Positions 51,294 to 62,376 are shown, numbered from the stretch's first letter. The stretch: DNA of 64,000 nucleotides from Chloroflexota bacterium (GCA_005880985.1 VBIQ01000004.1:62001-126000); one strand, 5' to 3'. A program made the numbers and translations. The notes: a model not told the origin generated them from the sequence alone.

Positions 51294-51968
51294 TCAGTGG
51301 GAGACGGACTCGCGCACGGACTCGACGTCCAGGGTCTGCGAGTAGATGATCAGCTCGTCGCCGCGGTCGACCACCAGGTCGGGCAGTGGGATGACGGGCC
51401 GGCCGCCGCGGACGATGCACACCAGCATCTCCCCGTCGGGCAGGTTGATCTGGTCGACGCGCTTGCCCACCAGCGAAGAGAGCTCGGGGAGGGCGACGTC
51501 GACGAGATTGGCGCCTGATGCCTTGACGGCGATTCCGCGAACCAGCTCGCTGCCGCTCAGCTCGGATTCGATCAGCCCCATCAGCAGCTCGGTCGCCGAC
51601 ACCGGGGCGTCGATCCCAAGAGCGCGGAAGAGCTTGACGTTGTTGGGGTTGTTGACCCTGGCGATGGTGCGCGGCACGTTGAATTTGCGCTTGGCCAGCT
51701 GGCAGGCGACCAGGTTGTCCTCGTCGTCACCGGTGGCGCCGACCACGACATCGGCACGCTCGATGCCGGTGGTGGCGAGGAAGGCCATCTCGTCACCGTC
51801 ACCGCGCATGACGGAGGCGGGTCCAAGATCGTGCTCGATGTTGGCCGCGCGGGTGGGATCCTTCTCCACCACGGTGACCTCGTAATCGCGTTCGAGGAGA
51901 TGGCGGGCGAGGAAATAGCCGACCTTCCCGCCACCAATGACCAGTACATAACGACGAGCGCGCTGCAT
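51294..51968 (-). CDS. TrkA-type potassium channel regulator (RCK_N + RCK_C)
   Basis: 224 residues from ATG 51968. Rossmann-like RCK_N: VLVIGGGKVGYFLARHLLERDYEVTVVEKDP with acidic residue ending strand 2 (NAD(H)/ATP preference), GDGDEMAFLATTGIERADVVVGATGDDEDNLVACQLAK. RCK_C from about residue 140: ELVRGIAVKASGANLVDVALPE, SLVGKRVDQINLPDGEMLVCIVRGG. Cytoplasmic gating subunit of a Trk/Ktr potassium transporter; the membrane subunit is not encoded here. 43 bp after its smaller paralogue, so probably a pair acting together. Confidence 0.93.
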   Translation of the reverse strand: MQRARRYVLVIGGGKVGYFLARHLLERDYEVTVVEKDPTRAANIEHDLGPASVMRGDGDEMAFLATTGIERADVVVGATGDDEDNLVACQLAKRKFNVPRTIARVNNPNNVKLFRALGIDAPVSATELLMGLIESELSGSELVRGIAVKASGANLVDVALPELSSLVGKRVDQINLPDGEMLVCIVRGGRPVIPLPDLVVDRGDELIIYSQTLDVESVRESVSH

Positions 51969-52011
51969 CAGACGGTGGTCCGCCAGAGTGCCGTGGAGAG
52001 CTGGTCTGGGG

Positions 52012-52458
52012 TCATGCGGTGGCCTTGGTGCCGGTGGGCTCGGAATGGGCTCGGTTGGTTCCCGTGGTGAAGAAGTCGTAGATGATCCCGGCGCCGATGG
52101 TGGTCGAGCAGTAGGTCTCCAGCCCCAGCTCGTGGTACACCTGCTCGCGAATGGGGTCGTAGATGCGGGTGATGACGCGGGCCACCATGAAGATGTCTTT
52201 GGCCATCTGCGCGATCATCAGGTTGCGGTTGTCTCCGGGAGTCACGGTGCAGAGCGCATCGGCGCTCTCGATCCCCGCGCGGCGCAGCACCTCTTCGTCG
52301 AGAGCGTTGCCGTGAACCATCTCGCCCGCAAAGTCGGATCCCAATCGGTCGAAGGAAGCCTGGTTGAGGTCGACCACGGTGACATGGTGGCCGTCGCTGA
52401 GCAGTCTCTTTGCCAGCTCGGCGCCGACGCGCCCGCAGCCCACGATGATGGCCCTCAC
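52012..52458 (-). CDS. TrkA-N domain protein (single RCK_N)
   Basis: 148 residues from GTG 52458, leaderless by position of TAGAAT. One RCK_N domain: MRAIIVGCGRVGAELAKRLLSDGHHVTVVDLNQ, HGNALDEEVLRRAGIESADALCTVTPGDNRNLMIAQMAK and VITRIYDPIREQVYHELGLETYCSTTIGA; no RCK_C. Together with the next gene it makes an RCK pair resembling two-protein CglK/TrkA systems. Divergent from a universal stress protein across 81 bp. Confidence 0.92.
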   Translation of the reverse strand: MRAIIVGCGRVGAELAKRLLSDGHHVTVVDLNQASFDRLGSDFAGEMVHGNALDEEVLRRAGIESADALCTVTPGDNRNLMIAQMAKDIFMVARVITRIYDPIREQVYHELGLETYCSTTIGAGIIYDFFTTGTNRAHSEPTGTKATA

Positions 52459-52467
52459 GTCGGCTGC

Positions 52468-52530
52468 ATTCTACGAACCGGGACAGGCGCCGGCTCAACG
52501 TCGGGCGGTGGTTGACGCATCAAGTAGCAT
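52468..52530. promoter_or_regulatory. Divergent -10 elements (trkA pair / universal stress protein)
   Basis: Minus strand: TAGAAT (52468-52473) ends 9 nt before GTG 52458, again in a TCGTAGAATGC context. Plus strand: TAGCAT (52525-52530) ends 9 nt before ATG 52540. Both transcripts would be leaderless or nearly so. Confidence 0.5.
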
Positions 52531-52539
52531 CCTGCCGCC

Positions 52540-52974
52540 ATGCATGGGTTCACTCCTCGGCGAATCCTGGTGCCCGTCAACGGTAGTCCCACCGACGACG
52601 AGGCGGTGCTGCTCGCCTGCCGCCTGGCTCGCCGGACGCGGGCCAAGGTCTACGTGGTGACGATTCTCGAGGTGCGACGCAGCCTGGCCCTCGACGCCAT
52701 CATGGACAGCGACGTGGAGCGTGCCGAGAGGATGCTCGACCACGCCGAGGCGGTGGGGGCGGAGCTCGACGTCGAGGTCGACACCGAGCTGCTTCAGGCA
52801 CGCGAGGCTGGGCCGGCCATCGTCGACGAGATCCGCGAGTGGCAGGCCGACCTGGTGGTGCTGGGCATGCCCTTCCGGCAGCGCTTCGGTGAGTTCTACC
52901 TCGGCAAGACGGCGCCGTACGTGCTCAGGCACGCGCCCTGCCGCACCCTCCTCTTTCGCGAGCCGACCGGCTGA
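52540..52974 (+). CDS. Universal stress protein (UspA family)
   Basis: 144 residues from ATG 52540. N-terminal RRILVPVNGSPTDDEAVLLACRLARRTRAKVYVVTILE and C-terminal QADLVVLGMPFRQRFGEFYLGKTAPYVLRHAPCRTLLFRE, the classical Usp ATP-binding tail in degenerate form (G-x2-x9-G pattern lost: GMPFRQRFGEFYLGKTAPYVL). May therefore not bind ATP. Cytoplasmic. Divergent from the potassium-channel regulator genes, which hints at a shared stress or osmotic role (inference). Confidence 0.9.
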   Translation: MHGFTPRRILVPVNGSPTDDEAVLLACRLARRTRAKVYVVTILEVRRSLALDAIMDSDVERAERMLDHAEAVGAELDVEVDTELLQAREAGPAIVDEIREWQADLVVLGMPFRQRFGEFYLGKTAPYVLRHAPCRTLLFREPTG

Positions 52975-53021
52975 GGCGGCCACGCTTCGTCCTTATAGGC
53001 GACGGCGAAACCACTTCCTGG

Positions 53022-53050
53022 TTGACAGTGCCAAGCCGGGGCCCTACAGT
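53022..53050 (+). promoter_or_regulatory. Near-consensus promoter TTGACA-N17-TACAGT, leaderless
   Basis: -35 TTGACA (53022-53027), 17-bp spacer, -10 TACAGT (53045-53050), then 7 nt to ATG 53058. The best sigma-70-type promoter in the window; it drives the four-gene pseudopilin-like operon. Confidence 0.8.
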
Positions 53051-53057
53051 GCTGGCC

Positions 53058-53291
53058 ATGGCAAAACTACAAGACGGAGAAACAGCCTCGGTTCCGCGTC
53101 GTCTGCCGCCGTCCGAGGCCCGGAGGCGCCGAGGGCGGCGACAGCTTGGAGCCCAGTCGCTCGAGTGGATCGGTCTGGGCGCCTTCGTGACCACCGCCAT
53201 GCTGGGTGCGACCGAATACGCGCGCACCCATGGCAGTGACATCGGTGGGCTGCTTCTCGGCCACCTCAAGAGCCTGCTCGGCCAGCCGTGA
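53058..53291 (+). CDS. Small Flp/TadE-like prepilin-type protein
   Basis: 77 residues from ATG 53058. Long basic leader (RRLPPSEARRRRGRRQLG) ending in a prepilin-like junction G-AQSLEW, then one hydrophobic helix (IGLGAFVTTAMLGATEYA). The Glu at position 5 after Gly (GAQSLE) is the prepilin peptidase hallmark. Probably cleaved and assembled into, or associated with, a type IV/Tad-like secretion filament. Overlaps the next gene by 4 bp (GTGA). Confidence 0.65.
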   Translation: MAKLQDGETASVPRRLPPSEARRRRGRRQLGAQSLEWIGLGAFVTTAMLGATEYARTHGSDIGGLLLGHLKSLLGQP

Positions 53292-53671
53292 TCCGGCCGC
53301 GGCGCCAGCGCGGCTCGCAGACGCTGGAGCTGGTGGCCGGGCTTCCGTTGCTGGCGATGGCGCTGCTCGCCGCGCTCCAAGGCATCGTCCTGGCGCGGCA
53401 GCAGCTGGAGGCGCAGACCGACGCCGCCTTCCTCGCGCGCCACGCGGCGCTGTGCGACGCGGCTGAGCCCGCTCCCACGCTGGCCGGGATCGATCCGGCG
53501 GCGGGACCGCAGGCGACGGTGGCGCCGGCGCCGGTCCGCTGGCCGCTGGTCGGGGTGACGGTGCGTCTTCCGCCGCGCTCGATCGTCCCGGGCGTCGCTC
53601 TGGCGGGTGGCCCGTGGATCCCTTCCGGCACCGCCGTCTTCCGCCGTGAGCCCTGCCGCTCGTCGCCCTGA
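53288..53671 (+). CDS. TadE-like pseudopilin
   Basis: 127 residues, GTG start overlapping the previous stop. Basic RPRRQRG leader, GSQTLE junction (Gly with Glu at +5), hydrophobic LVAGLPLLAMALLAALQGIVLA, then a Cys-containing extracytoplasmic domain (LCDAAEPAPTLAGID, REPCRSSP). TadE-type minor pseudopilins help pilus or secretion assembly. Its 3' end overlaps the next gene by 26 bp. Confidence 0.7.
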   Translation: MIRPRRQRGSQTLELVAGLPLLAMALLAALQGIVLARQQLEAQTDAAFLARHAALCDAAEPAPTLAGIDPAAGPQATVAPAPVRWPLVGVTVRLPPRSIVPGVALAGGPWIPSGTAVFRREPCRSSP

Positions 53672-54194
53672 CCCGCCACACCGGCGGCAGGCGGGGGCGG
53701 TCGGGGTGCTGCTGGTCGCCGCCTCTGCCGCGGTCCTCATCGCGGGGGTCGCCGCCGGAGACGTGGCGGCCGTCGTCGCCTCCGGGCACCGGGCTCAGCT
53801 GGCCGCCGACGCCGTCGCCCATGCGGCCGCCGGGGCGCTGGCCGCCGACCCGGATCGCGCCGGTCTGAGCATCGAGGTCCAGGCCGGACGGACCGTCTGC
53901 TCACGCACCGGCCCGGGGGCTTCCGGCGACGAGCCGGTCGCCTGCGCCGCCGCCTGGGCCGCGGCCGGCCAGGCGTCGACGGCGTCCGGCGCGGTGATCC
54001 TCGACCTGGCCGTCGGCCCCGATCTCCGCGACATGCGTCCCGGCTCCGGCCCCGGCCGGCTGACCGTGCTGGCGCACGTGGCCGTCGCCCGCCGGCTGAT
54101 CGCGCCGGGACGCTGCCGGCCCACGCCGCCGGGCCCGCGACCGGACCGCCTCTGCTGGGCGGAGGCCTGGTCGGGCGCTCAGGAGGCGGGGTGA
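53646..54194 (+). CDS. TadG/Flp-associated membrane protein
   Basis: 182 residues from GTG 53646, inside the 3' end of the TadE-like gene. Short basic leader (RRPDPPHRRQAG), one membrane helix (AVGVLLVAASAAVLIAGVAAG), then DVAAVVASGHRAQLAADAVAHAAAGAL, the pattern seen in TadG/helicase-secretion-neighbourhood proteins (RAQxAADAAALAAA). The rest is an extracytoplasmic domain with several Cys. Ends in a GTGA overlap with the 566-residue gene. Confidence 0.7.
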   Translation: MSPAARRPDPPHRRQAGAVGVLLVAASAAVLIAGVAAGDVAAVVASGHRAQLAADAVAHAAAGALAADPDRAGLSIEVQAGRTVCSRTGPGASGDEPVACAAAWAAAGQASTASGAVILDLAVGPDLRDMRPGSGPGRLTVLAHVAVARRLIAPGRCRPTPPGPRPDRLCWAEAWSGAQEAG

Positions 54195-55891
54195 GACGGC
54201 CGGGCTGGCTGCCGCTGGTGGCGGCGGTGCTGGTCGCGCTCGCGGCGGCCGCGACGATGGTGGCGCTGCGCGCCGAGCCGGCAGTGGCGATGACCCAGGC
54301 GCGCCTGAGCGCTGCGGGTCGGGCGCTCAGACCGGTCGTGCACGGCGATCGACTCGCCGGTGCCCGGCCCGACTGGGCCTTGGTGATCGACGCCTGGAGG
54401 CGCGCCGGCGTCGACGTCGACGGTCTCGACGGGTTCGCGACGCTTGGTCGGTACTGCGTCCTCGAGTCGGGCGACCGACCGGGTCTCGCGGGCGGACCCG
54501 CCCCCGCCGACTACGCGATGTATCAGGACCAGGCCGGCGACTGGCGTCTTGGCATGTTCGTCTCGTCCAGCGAGGTTGTCGTCTGGGACGAGGCCCGCCA
54601 GCGAGCGGTCAGGGTGGAGCGTCCGGCCCTGGATGGCAGCGTGCCCCTGCCACCAGGCGACGCCGCTCCGGTGCGCCGCGGTGCGCATGAGCTCTTGCTT
54701 TGCCGGCTTCCCTCGTGGCGATGGCCGGGAAGGGTCGACGACCTCGACACCGCCGCCGTCGGCCGCGTCGCGCTGGTCGATCCGGCGACTGTCGCGGAAC
54801 GGCTCCGCTGGGCGGTGCGGCATCCACGCGACGCCGACACGTCGTGGTGGCACGCGCCGGTGACCATGGTGGGGTTCGCGCTGGCCGCAGCCAGCGAGCT
54901 CGTCAGCGGCGCCATCGACGGGCTGCTGCACCTCGGCATCGATGCCGTCCGCGCCGCGGGCGGCGGCGCCGTGCTCGCAGCGGTGGCGCTGCTCGGGCGT
55001 CGCTTCGACGGCCACGTGCTCCATCTCGTGCTCCGCGGTGTGCTGATCGCCGGCGCCCTGGTCGTGGAGCCGTGGCTCGTCGGCGCCCTGCTTGCGGTGG
55101 GCGTCGGCGGGCCGCTGCTCGGCCGCGCCGATGTTCCCGTCCTGGGCGTGATCGGCGATCGGGTGTCGGCGCTGCTGGTGGCGAGCGCGTCGTTCATCAC
55201 TGGACTGCTGACCGGTGTCGACGACCGCGGCGACGTGTGCGCCGGCAGCGTCGTCTTCGCCCTGCTCGCCGACACCGTCCTGTGGGCCAAGCCTCTGCGT
55301 CTGCTCCGGTTTGCGGGCACCCTCAGCGACGTGGTGTCGATGCGGCCGCGCGCGGTCGCCGCCGCCGCCCGCATGGTCGCCCGCCTACCGCTGCTGGCCG
55401 GACGCCGGCTGCCCGCGCTGCCCGGGGCGGTGACCGTGGCGGGAAAGGCGGCGGCGGTGCGAGAGCCGCTCGACGGTATCGGGGTGCTCAGCGCCGGCGC
55501 CGGTCATACCCCCGACCTGCTCAGCCTTCTCTGGCGCCCGTCCTCGCTGCGCAGCGACCTCGCCGGCCATACCGCTGCCCTGCTTGACTTCGCGACGCGC
55601 GACCTCGCGGGCGGCGATCCCTCATGGGGACTGCGCCACCTTCGCGACGCCGTGGACTCGCTGCAGCCGGAGCAGCAGCAGCGCGTCCTGGCGGTGGCGC
55701 GGCGGGCTCAGGGCACCTGGGTCCCGCGGGCACTGCGTGCCGCCGAACTGTCCCGCCTGCACTCCGGAGCCCGGGTGCTCGCCAACGCCGCCGCCGGCCG
55801 CGCACCGGCGGGGCTGGCGATGCCGTCCATGCCGCATCCGGGGACGCTGCCGCCTGGCCTCGCGCCACCGCCGCTGACCGGGGAGCCCTGA
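54191..55891 (+). CDS. Large membrane protein of the pseudopilin operon, unknown family
   Basis: 566 residues from GTG 54191, AGGAGG 4 nt upstream and a GTGA overlap. An N-terminal signal-anchor (WLPLVAAVLVALAAAATMVAL) is followed by an extracytoplasmic domain (about 35-215) with Cys pair (RYCVLESG, LLLCRLP), then 5-6 membrane helices (VTMVGFALAAASELVSGAI, GGGAVLAAVALLG, HLVLRGVLIAGALVVEPWLVGALLAVGVGGPLLG, VSALLVASASFITGLLTG, CAGSVVFALLADTVLWA) and a cytoplasmic Arg/Ala/Pro-rich tail. I do not recognise it. Tight coupling to TadE/TadG-like genes suggests an assembly or platform role (inference). Confidence 0.7.
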   Translation: MRRPGWLPLVAAVLVALAAAATMVALRAEPAVAMTQARLSAAGRALRPVVHGDRLAGARPDWALVIDAWRRAGVDVDGLDGFATLGRYCVLESGDRPGLAGGPAPADYAMYQDQAGDWRLGMFVSSSEVVVWDEARQRAVRVERPALDGSVPLPPGDAAPVRRGAHELLLCRLPSWRWPGRVDDLDTAAVGRVALVDPATVAERLRWAVRHPRDADTSWWHAPVTMVGFALAAASELVSGAIDGLLHLGIDAVRAAGGGAVLAAVALLGRRFDGHVLHLVLRGVLIAGALVVEPWLVGALLAVGVGGPLLGRADVPVLGVIGDRVSALLVASASFITGLLTGVDDRGDVCAGSVVFALLADTVLWAKPLRLLRFAGTLSDVVSMRPRAVAAAARMVARLPLLAGRRLPALPGAVTVAGKAAAVREPLDGIGVLSAGAGHTPDLLSLLWRPSSLRSDLAGHTAALLDFATRDLAGGDPSWGLRHLRDAVDSLQPEQQQRVLAVARRAQGTWVPRALRAAELSRLHSGARVLANAAAGRAPAGLAMPSMPHPGTLPPGLAPPPLTGEP

Positions 55892-55900
55892 TCAGCGGCG

Positions 55901-58366
55901 CTACGGTTCGAAGCTCTCGGCGGTGCCGACGCCGGCGATCGAGCCGATCATGTCGCCTTCGGCCATCCGCATGATGATCACACCCCTGGTCTGACGCCCG
56001 GAGATGCGCACCTGCTCGAGGGGGATGCGGATCACCTGCCCCATGGTGCTGATCACCATCAGCTCCTCGGAGAGGTCCTCGACGATGCGCATGCCGACGA
56101 TCTGCCCGATCCGGGGGATGGCGTTCTGGTCCACGGTGTACACACCCTGGATGTTGCGGCTCTTCACCGGATAGTCCGACATCGGGGTCAGCTTGCCGAA
56201 GCCCTGCTGGGTCACCACCAGCACATATCCGTTGGGTTTGACGATGTCGAACCCGGCGACCTCGTCGCCCTTCCGCAGGCGGATCGCCGACACCCCCATG
56301 GTGTCACGGCCCATCGGCCGCACCTCCTTCTCGGAGAAGCGCGATCCCTTGCCGTCGCGGGTGACGATGAGAACCTGGTCGCCGCCGCTGGAGACGCGCA
56401 CCCAGTTGAGCTCGTCGCCCTCCTGGAGGTTGATGGCGATCAGGCCGTTGCGCCGCACCGAGGCATACGCGGCGGCGGGCGTCTTCTTGATCTGTGCCAG
56501 CTTGGTGACCATCACCAGGTACTCCTCTTCGGAGAACCCACCCATGCTGATCAGCGCCGTCACCTTCTCGTGAGGGTGCTCGAGGTCGATCAGCGCCTGC
56601 ACCGGCGTCCCCTTCGCCTGCCGCTTGACGTCCGGGATCTCGTGGGTGCGCAGCCGGAACACGCGGCCGCGGTTGGTGAAGAAGAGCATGTCGGTGTGGG
56701 TGTTCGCCGTGGTCGAGTGCTCGACGTAGTCCTCATCGGTGGACCGCTTGGCGCCGACCACCCCCTTGCCGCCGCGGTGCTGGGCTCGATAGGCATCGAG
56801 GGGGATGCGCTTGATGTAGCCGCGGTGGGTCAGAGTGATGAAGACCTGCTCGCGGGGGATCAGGTCCTCCTCGGTCATCTCGGGATCGCCGGGGCGGATC
56901 TCGGTGCGGCGGTCGTCGGCGAACTTCTTGCGCAGCTCGCGTAGCTCGTCCTTGACGATGCCGTCGACCTTGCGGGCGTCGGCGAGGACATCCTCCAGCC
57001 AGGCGATCCGCTTGATGATCTCCTCGTACTCCTCACGGATCTTGCCCGACTCCAGCCGGGTGAGGCGGCCGAGGCGGAGATCGACGATCGCCTTGCTCTG
57101 CCGCTCGCTCAGCTCGAAGCGTTGCTCCAGGGCCTGCTGCGCGGATCGCTCGTCCGACGCCGCCCGGATGATCGCGATCACCTCATCGAGGTGTTCCAGG
57201 GCCTTCATCAGGCCCTCGAGGATGTGGGCGCGGTTGCGGGCCTCGGCGAGCAGGAAGCGGGTCCGCCGGGTCACCGTCTCCCGGCGGAAGTCGAGGTACT
57301 CCTGGACCATCGCCTTCAGCCCCAGCACCTGGGGCCGGCCGTCCACCAGCGCCAGCATGATGGTGCCGAAGGTGGTCTGCAGCTGGGTGTGCTTGTAGAG
57401 GTTGTTGAGCACTGTGTGCGGCCGTGCGTTGGCCTTGAGCTCGATGACGATGCGGGTGGTCTCGCGGCGCCCGGACTCGTCGCGCAGGTCGCTGATGCCC
57501 TCGATCTTGCGCTCGTTCACCAGCTCGGCGATGGTGGCCATCAGCCGCGCCTTGTTCACCTGGTAGGGGAGCTCGCGGACGATGATCTGCTCGCGCCCGT
57601 TCTTGCTCTCCTCGAAGTCCACCTGGGCACGGATCACCACCCGCCCGTGCCCGGTGCCGTAGACCTGGGCGATGTCGCGGCTGTAGATGATCCCGCCGGT
57701 GGGGAAGTCGGGACCGCGAACGAAACGCATCAAGTCCTCGGTGGTCGCCTCGGGATTGTCGACGAGGTGCTCGATCCCCTCGCAGATCTCCCGCAGGTTG
57801 TGGGGCGGAATGTTGGTGGCCATGCCGACGGCGATCCCGCTGGCGCCGTTGATCAGCAGGTTGGGGGCCAGAGCGGGGAGCACCGCCGGCTCCTTGACCT
57901 CGTTGGAGTAGTTGTCGACGAAATCGACGGTGTCCTTGTCGATGTCCTCGACCAGCTGCATCGCCATCGCCGACATCCGCGCCTCGGTGTAGCGCTCCGC
58001 CGCGGGGGGGTCGCCGTCGACCGAGCCGAAATTCCCCTGGCCGTCGACCAGCGGGTACCGCATCACCCAGGGCTGGGCAAGCCGCACCAGGGTGTCGTAG
58101 ATGGGTTGGTTGCCGTGGGGGTGATAGTTCTTCATCACCTCGCCCACGATGGCGGCGCACTTGCGGTGGCGTGACCCGGCGGTCATGCCCTCCTGCAGCA
58201 TGGCGTACAGGATGCGGCGCTGCACCGGTTTGAGGCCGTCGCGCACGTCGGGGAGCGCGCGCGAGATGATGACGCTCATCGCGTAGTCCATGTAGGACGC
58301 GCGCATCTCCTGCTCGATGTCGATGGTGCGGATGTCCCCTCCGGCGGGTGGGAGGTTGATGCTCAT
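55901..58366 (-). CDS. gyrA: DNA gyrase subunit A
   Basis: 821 residues; ATG 58366 overlaps the plsX stop as ATGA. N-terminal [59 protein letters not shown], catalytic Tyr in [14 protein letters not shown]; coiled-coil region, then C-terminal beta-pinwheel with a GyrA box-like QRRGGKG variant ([10 protein letters not shown]) and repeats such as [16 protein letters not shown]. GyrA breaks and rejoins DNA; with GyrB it introduces negative supercoils. Slightly shorter than E. coli GyrA because the acidic tail is absent. Confidence 0.98.
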   Translation of the reverse strand: MSINLPPAGGDIRTIDIEQEMRASYMDYAMSVIISRALPDVRDGLKPVQRRILYAMLQEGMTAGSRHRKCAAIVGEVMKNYHPHGNQPIYDTLVRLAQPWVMRYPLVDGQGNFGSVDGDPPAAERYTEARMSAMAMQLVEDIDKDTVDFVDNYSNEVKEPAVLPALAPNLLINGASGIAVGMATNIPPHNLREICEGIEHLVDNPEATTEDLMRFVRGPDFPTGGIIYSRDIAQVYGTGHGRVVIRAQVDFEESKNGREQIIVRELPYQVNKARLMATIAELVNERKIEGISDLRDESGRRETTRIVIELKANARPHTVLNNLYKHTQLQTTFGTIMLALVDGRPQVLGLKAMVQEYLDFRRETVTRRTRFLLAEARNRAHILEGLMKALEHLDEVIAIIRAASDERSAQQALEQRFELSERQSKAIVDLRLGRLTRLESGKIREEYEEIIKRIAWLEDVLADARKVDGIVKDELRELRKKFADDRRTEIRPGDPEMTEEDLIPREQVFITLTHRGYIKRIPLDAYRAQHRGGKGVVGAKRSTDEDYVEHSTTANTHTDMLFFTNRGRVFRLRTHEIPDVKRQAKGTPVQALIDLEHPHEKVTALISMGGFSEEEYLVMVTKLAQIKKTPAAAYASVRRNGLIAINLQEGDELNWVRVSSGGDQVLIVTRDGKGSRFSEKEVRPMGRDTMGVSAIRLRKGDEVAGFDIVKPNGYVLVVTQQGFGKLTPMSDYPVKSRNIQGVYTVDQNAIPRIGQIVGMRIVEDLSEELMVISTMGQVIRIPLEQVRISGRQTRGVIIMRMAEGDMIGSIAGVGTAESFEP

Positions 58367-59433
58367 TCGATGTCCTCAGCGCCGGCGACGCCGGCGGCGA
58401 TGGGAGCAAGCTGGGTCATGGAACCGGCGACGGTGCCGTGGACGTCGCGCTGGGCCGCGTCGGCGGCGACGCGCACCGCGCTGATCACCGCTTCGGCGTC
58501 GGAGCGGCCGTGGGCGATGACCACCTCGCCGTCGACGCCGAGCAGCAGCGCCCCGCCCGTCTTGCGGTAGTCGACCCGGTCGCGGATCGGCCGCAGCTTG
58601 GGTTTGAGCAGAGCCCCGCCGAGCATCCCCTGCAGCGACTTGTGCGCCTGCTCGGAGATGGCGCCGAGCAGGAACTCTCCGACGCCCTCGGCGGTCTTGA
58701 GCACGACGTTGCCGGTGAAGCCGTCGCAGACCGCGACATCGCAGGCACCGGCGAACAGCTCTCGCCCCTCGACGTTGCCGGTGAAGTGCACCGGCGCGGA
58801 CTGCAGCAGGGGGAACGCGGCCTGCACCAGCTGCGAGCCCTTGCCCGGCTCCTCGCCGTTGCTGAGCAGGGCGACGCGTGGCTCGCTGACGCCGAGCATC
58901 CGCTTGGCGAAGACGCTGCCCATGATCGCGAACTGGGCCAGCCACTCGGGACGGCAATCGGTGTTGGCGCCGACATCGAGAACGAAGACCTGTCCCCGGC
59001 TGCTGGGGAACACCGCTCCGATGGCGGGCCGGCTGACCCCGCGGATGCGACCGACCGTGAACAGGGCGGCGGCGAGCACGGCACCACTGTTGCCGGCGCT
59101 GACCGCGGCGGCGGCGCGCCCCTCGGCAACCTCCCGGCAGACGCGGACGATCGAGGAGTCGCGCTTTGCCCGCACCGCGTTGGCGGGATGCTCGTCCATC
59201 CCCACCACCTCGGTTGCCTCGACGACCTGCAGGTGCTGCCGCGCGGCCGCGTCACCGGCGGGAAGCTCCGCCAGCTCGCGCTCGACGTCGGCGCGGCGTC
59301 CCACCAGGGCGACGTCGACCTCCAGCCGCCGCACCGCCGCGGCAGCGCCGCGAACCATCTCGCGAGGCGCATGGTCGCCGCCCATGGCGTCGACCGCGAT
59401 CAGCACCCGCTGCAACTTTACCAAGCCGACCAC
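58363..59433 (-). CDS. plsX: Phosphate acyltransferase PlsX
   Basis: 356 residues from GTG 59433; GTG 59406 (VLIAVDAMGGD) is an equally possible start. Family hallmarks: AVDAMGGDHAPREMVRGA, VGMDEHPANAVRAKRDSS, AAVSAGNSGAVLAAAL, LDVGANTDCRPEWLAQFAIMGSVFA, LLSNGEEPGKG and FTGNVEGRELF, DGFTGNVVLKTAEG. Converts acyl-ACP to acyl phosphate for PlsY. Located between gyrB and gyrA, overlapping gyrA by 4 bp, which is not the usual plsX-fabH context. Confidence 0.97.
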   Translation of the reverse strand: MVGLVKLQRVLIAVDAMGGDHAPREMVRGAAAAVRRLEVDVALVGRRADVERELAELPAGDAAARQHLQVVEATEVVGMDEHPANAVRAKRDSSIVRVCREVAEGRAAAAVSAGNSGAVLAAALFTVGRIRGVSRPAIGAVFPSSRGQVFVLDVGANTDCRPEWLAQFAIMGSVFAKRMLGVSEPRVALLSNGEEPGKGSQLVQAAFPLLQSAPVHFTGNVEGRELFAGACDVAVCDGFTGNVVLKTAEGVGEFLLGAISEQAHKSLQGMLGGALLKPKLRPIRDRVDYRKTGGALLLGVDGEVVIAHGRSDAEAVISAVRVAADAAQRDVHGTVAGSMTQLAPIAAGVAGAEDIE

Positions 59434-59567
59434 TGACGGCGATGCGCCGCCTGGGCCGCCGAGATCAAGGAAGCGACGAGCACGTGAGGGAGCGGGCTTG
59501 CGCCCGTGACCGAGCGCGCGGAGGAGCTGACGCAGAGATCGGCGAGTCCAGGTGGATGCAGCGCCAT

Positions 59568-61628
<2,061 letters not shown>

Positions 61629-61791
61629 TCAGTGCGGCACTGCTCGACACATCAAATTGTACCAGCCCACGCCCGGATTTCCGACCCTGGCGAGCCGCTG
61701 TCGGCAGCCTTGTGGACGGTGGTCGCGACGCCGGTCGCCGCCACCCCGGAGAGCTGCGAGGCGGCCCCGCCGAGCGGGCGCCGCCGTCGCC

Positions 61792-62229
61792 TCAGGCGGA
61801 GGTGACGCGTCCCCTCGGGGTGGTGATGATGCGGATCCCCCTGGTCACCAGGTAGGCGAACACCATGTAGACGAACATGGCGACGAGCGCTCCGAGATCC
61901 AGGGGATGGAGGCCGCCCGAGGTGAGGTTGATGTAGCCGTGGATCGGCTCCCACGGCGCCACCAGCGGTGCGCTGATGGTGTAGATGAAGCTGACCACCC
62001 CGGCGTGCTCGGCGGCGACCGCCAGGAAGGTCACCCGCAGTGCGAGGATGAGCTCGGTGAAGCCGAGCAACAGGAGCACCGTCTGGACGGCGCGATAGGC
62101 GGGATCGAATCCAGGGGCGAGGGCGGCGTCGGGGCGACGGGTGGTGGCCATCCGAGGACGGACGGCCCGTCCGGTCAGGGTGGTGGCGCCGTCGACGGTC
62201 TCGGCGACGGTGGGTGGCGTCTCGGTCAT
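61792..62229 (-). CDS. YggT-like membrane protein
   Basis: 145 residues from ATG 62229, AGCGGAGG 11 nt upstream. Cytoplasmic polar N-terminus (about 1-45), then a helix AVQTVLLLLGFTELILALRVTFLAVAA, a loop with VSFIYTISAPLVAPWEPIHG (YggT-like pattern of Tyr/Pro-rich turn) and a second helix LGALVAMFVYMVFAYLVTRGI. YggT proteins are small inner-membrane proteins linked to osmotic stress and envelope functions. Its promoter carries a perfect inverted repeat (62278-62296), so it is probably regulated by a dedicated repressor. Confidence 0.75.
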   Translation of the reverse strand: MTETPPTVAETVDGATTLTGRAVRPRMATTRRPDAALAPGFDPAYRAVQTVLLLLGFTELILALRVTFLAVAAEHAGVVSFIYTISAPLVAPWEPIHGYINLTSGGLHPLDLGALVAMFVYMVFAYLVTRGIRIITTPRGRVTSA

Positions 62230-62262
62230 GAGGATTGAGACCTCCGCTGGGGGTGAAAGCCG

Positions 62263-62296
62263 AGTGTACCGGCTATCTTGATAGCGTGTCTATCAA
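62263..62296 (-). promoter_or_regulatory. Operator-promoter: TTGATAG-N5-CTATCAA over -35
   Basis: Perfect 7-bp inverted repeat with 5-bp centre at 62278-62296. On the minus strand TAGACA (62287-62292) and TACACT (62263-62268), spacer 18, form a good promoter for the YggT-like gene; the inverted repeat covers its -35. An overlapping partial palindrome CTATC-TT-GATAG lies at 62273-62284. Confidence 0.65.
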
Positions 62297-62376
62297 ATCT
62301 GGCCCACCAATGAAAACGCTCCGGAGCCGGCCGTCTTGCGCTGTGACTGTCCGCCCGGTATGGGGGACGGCCGTCG

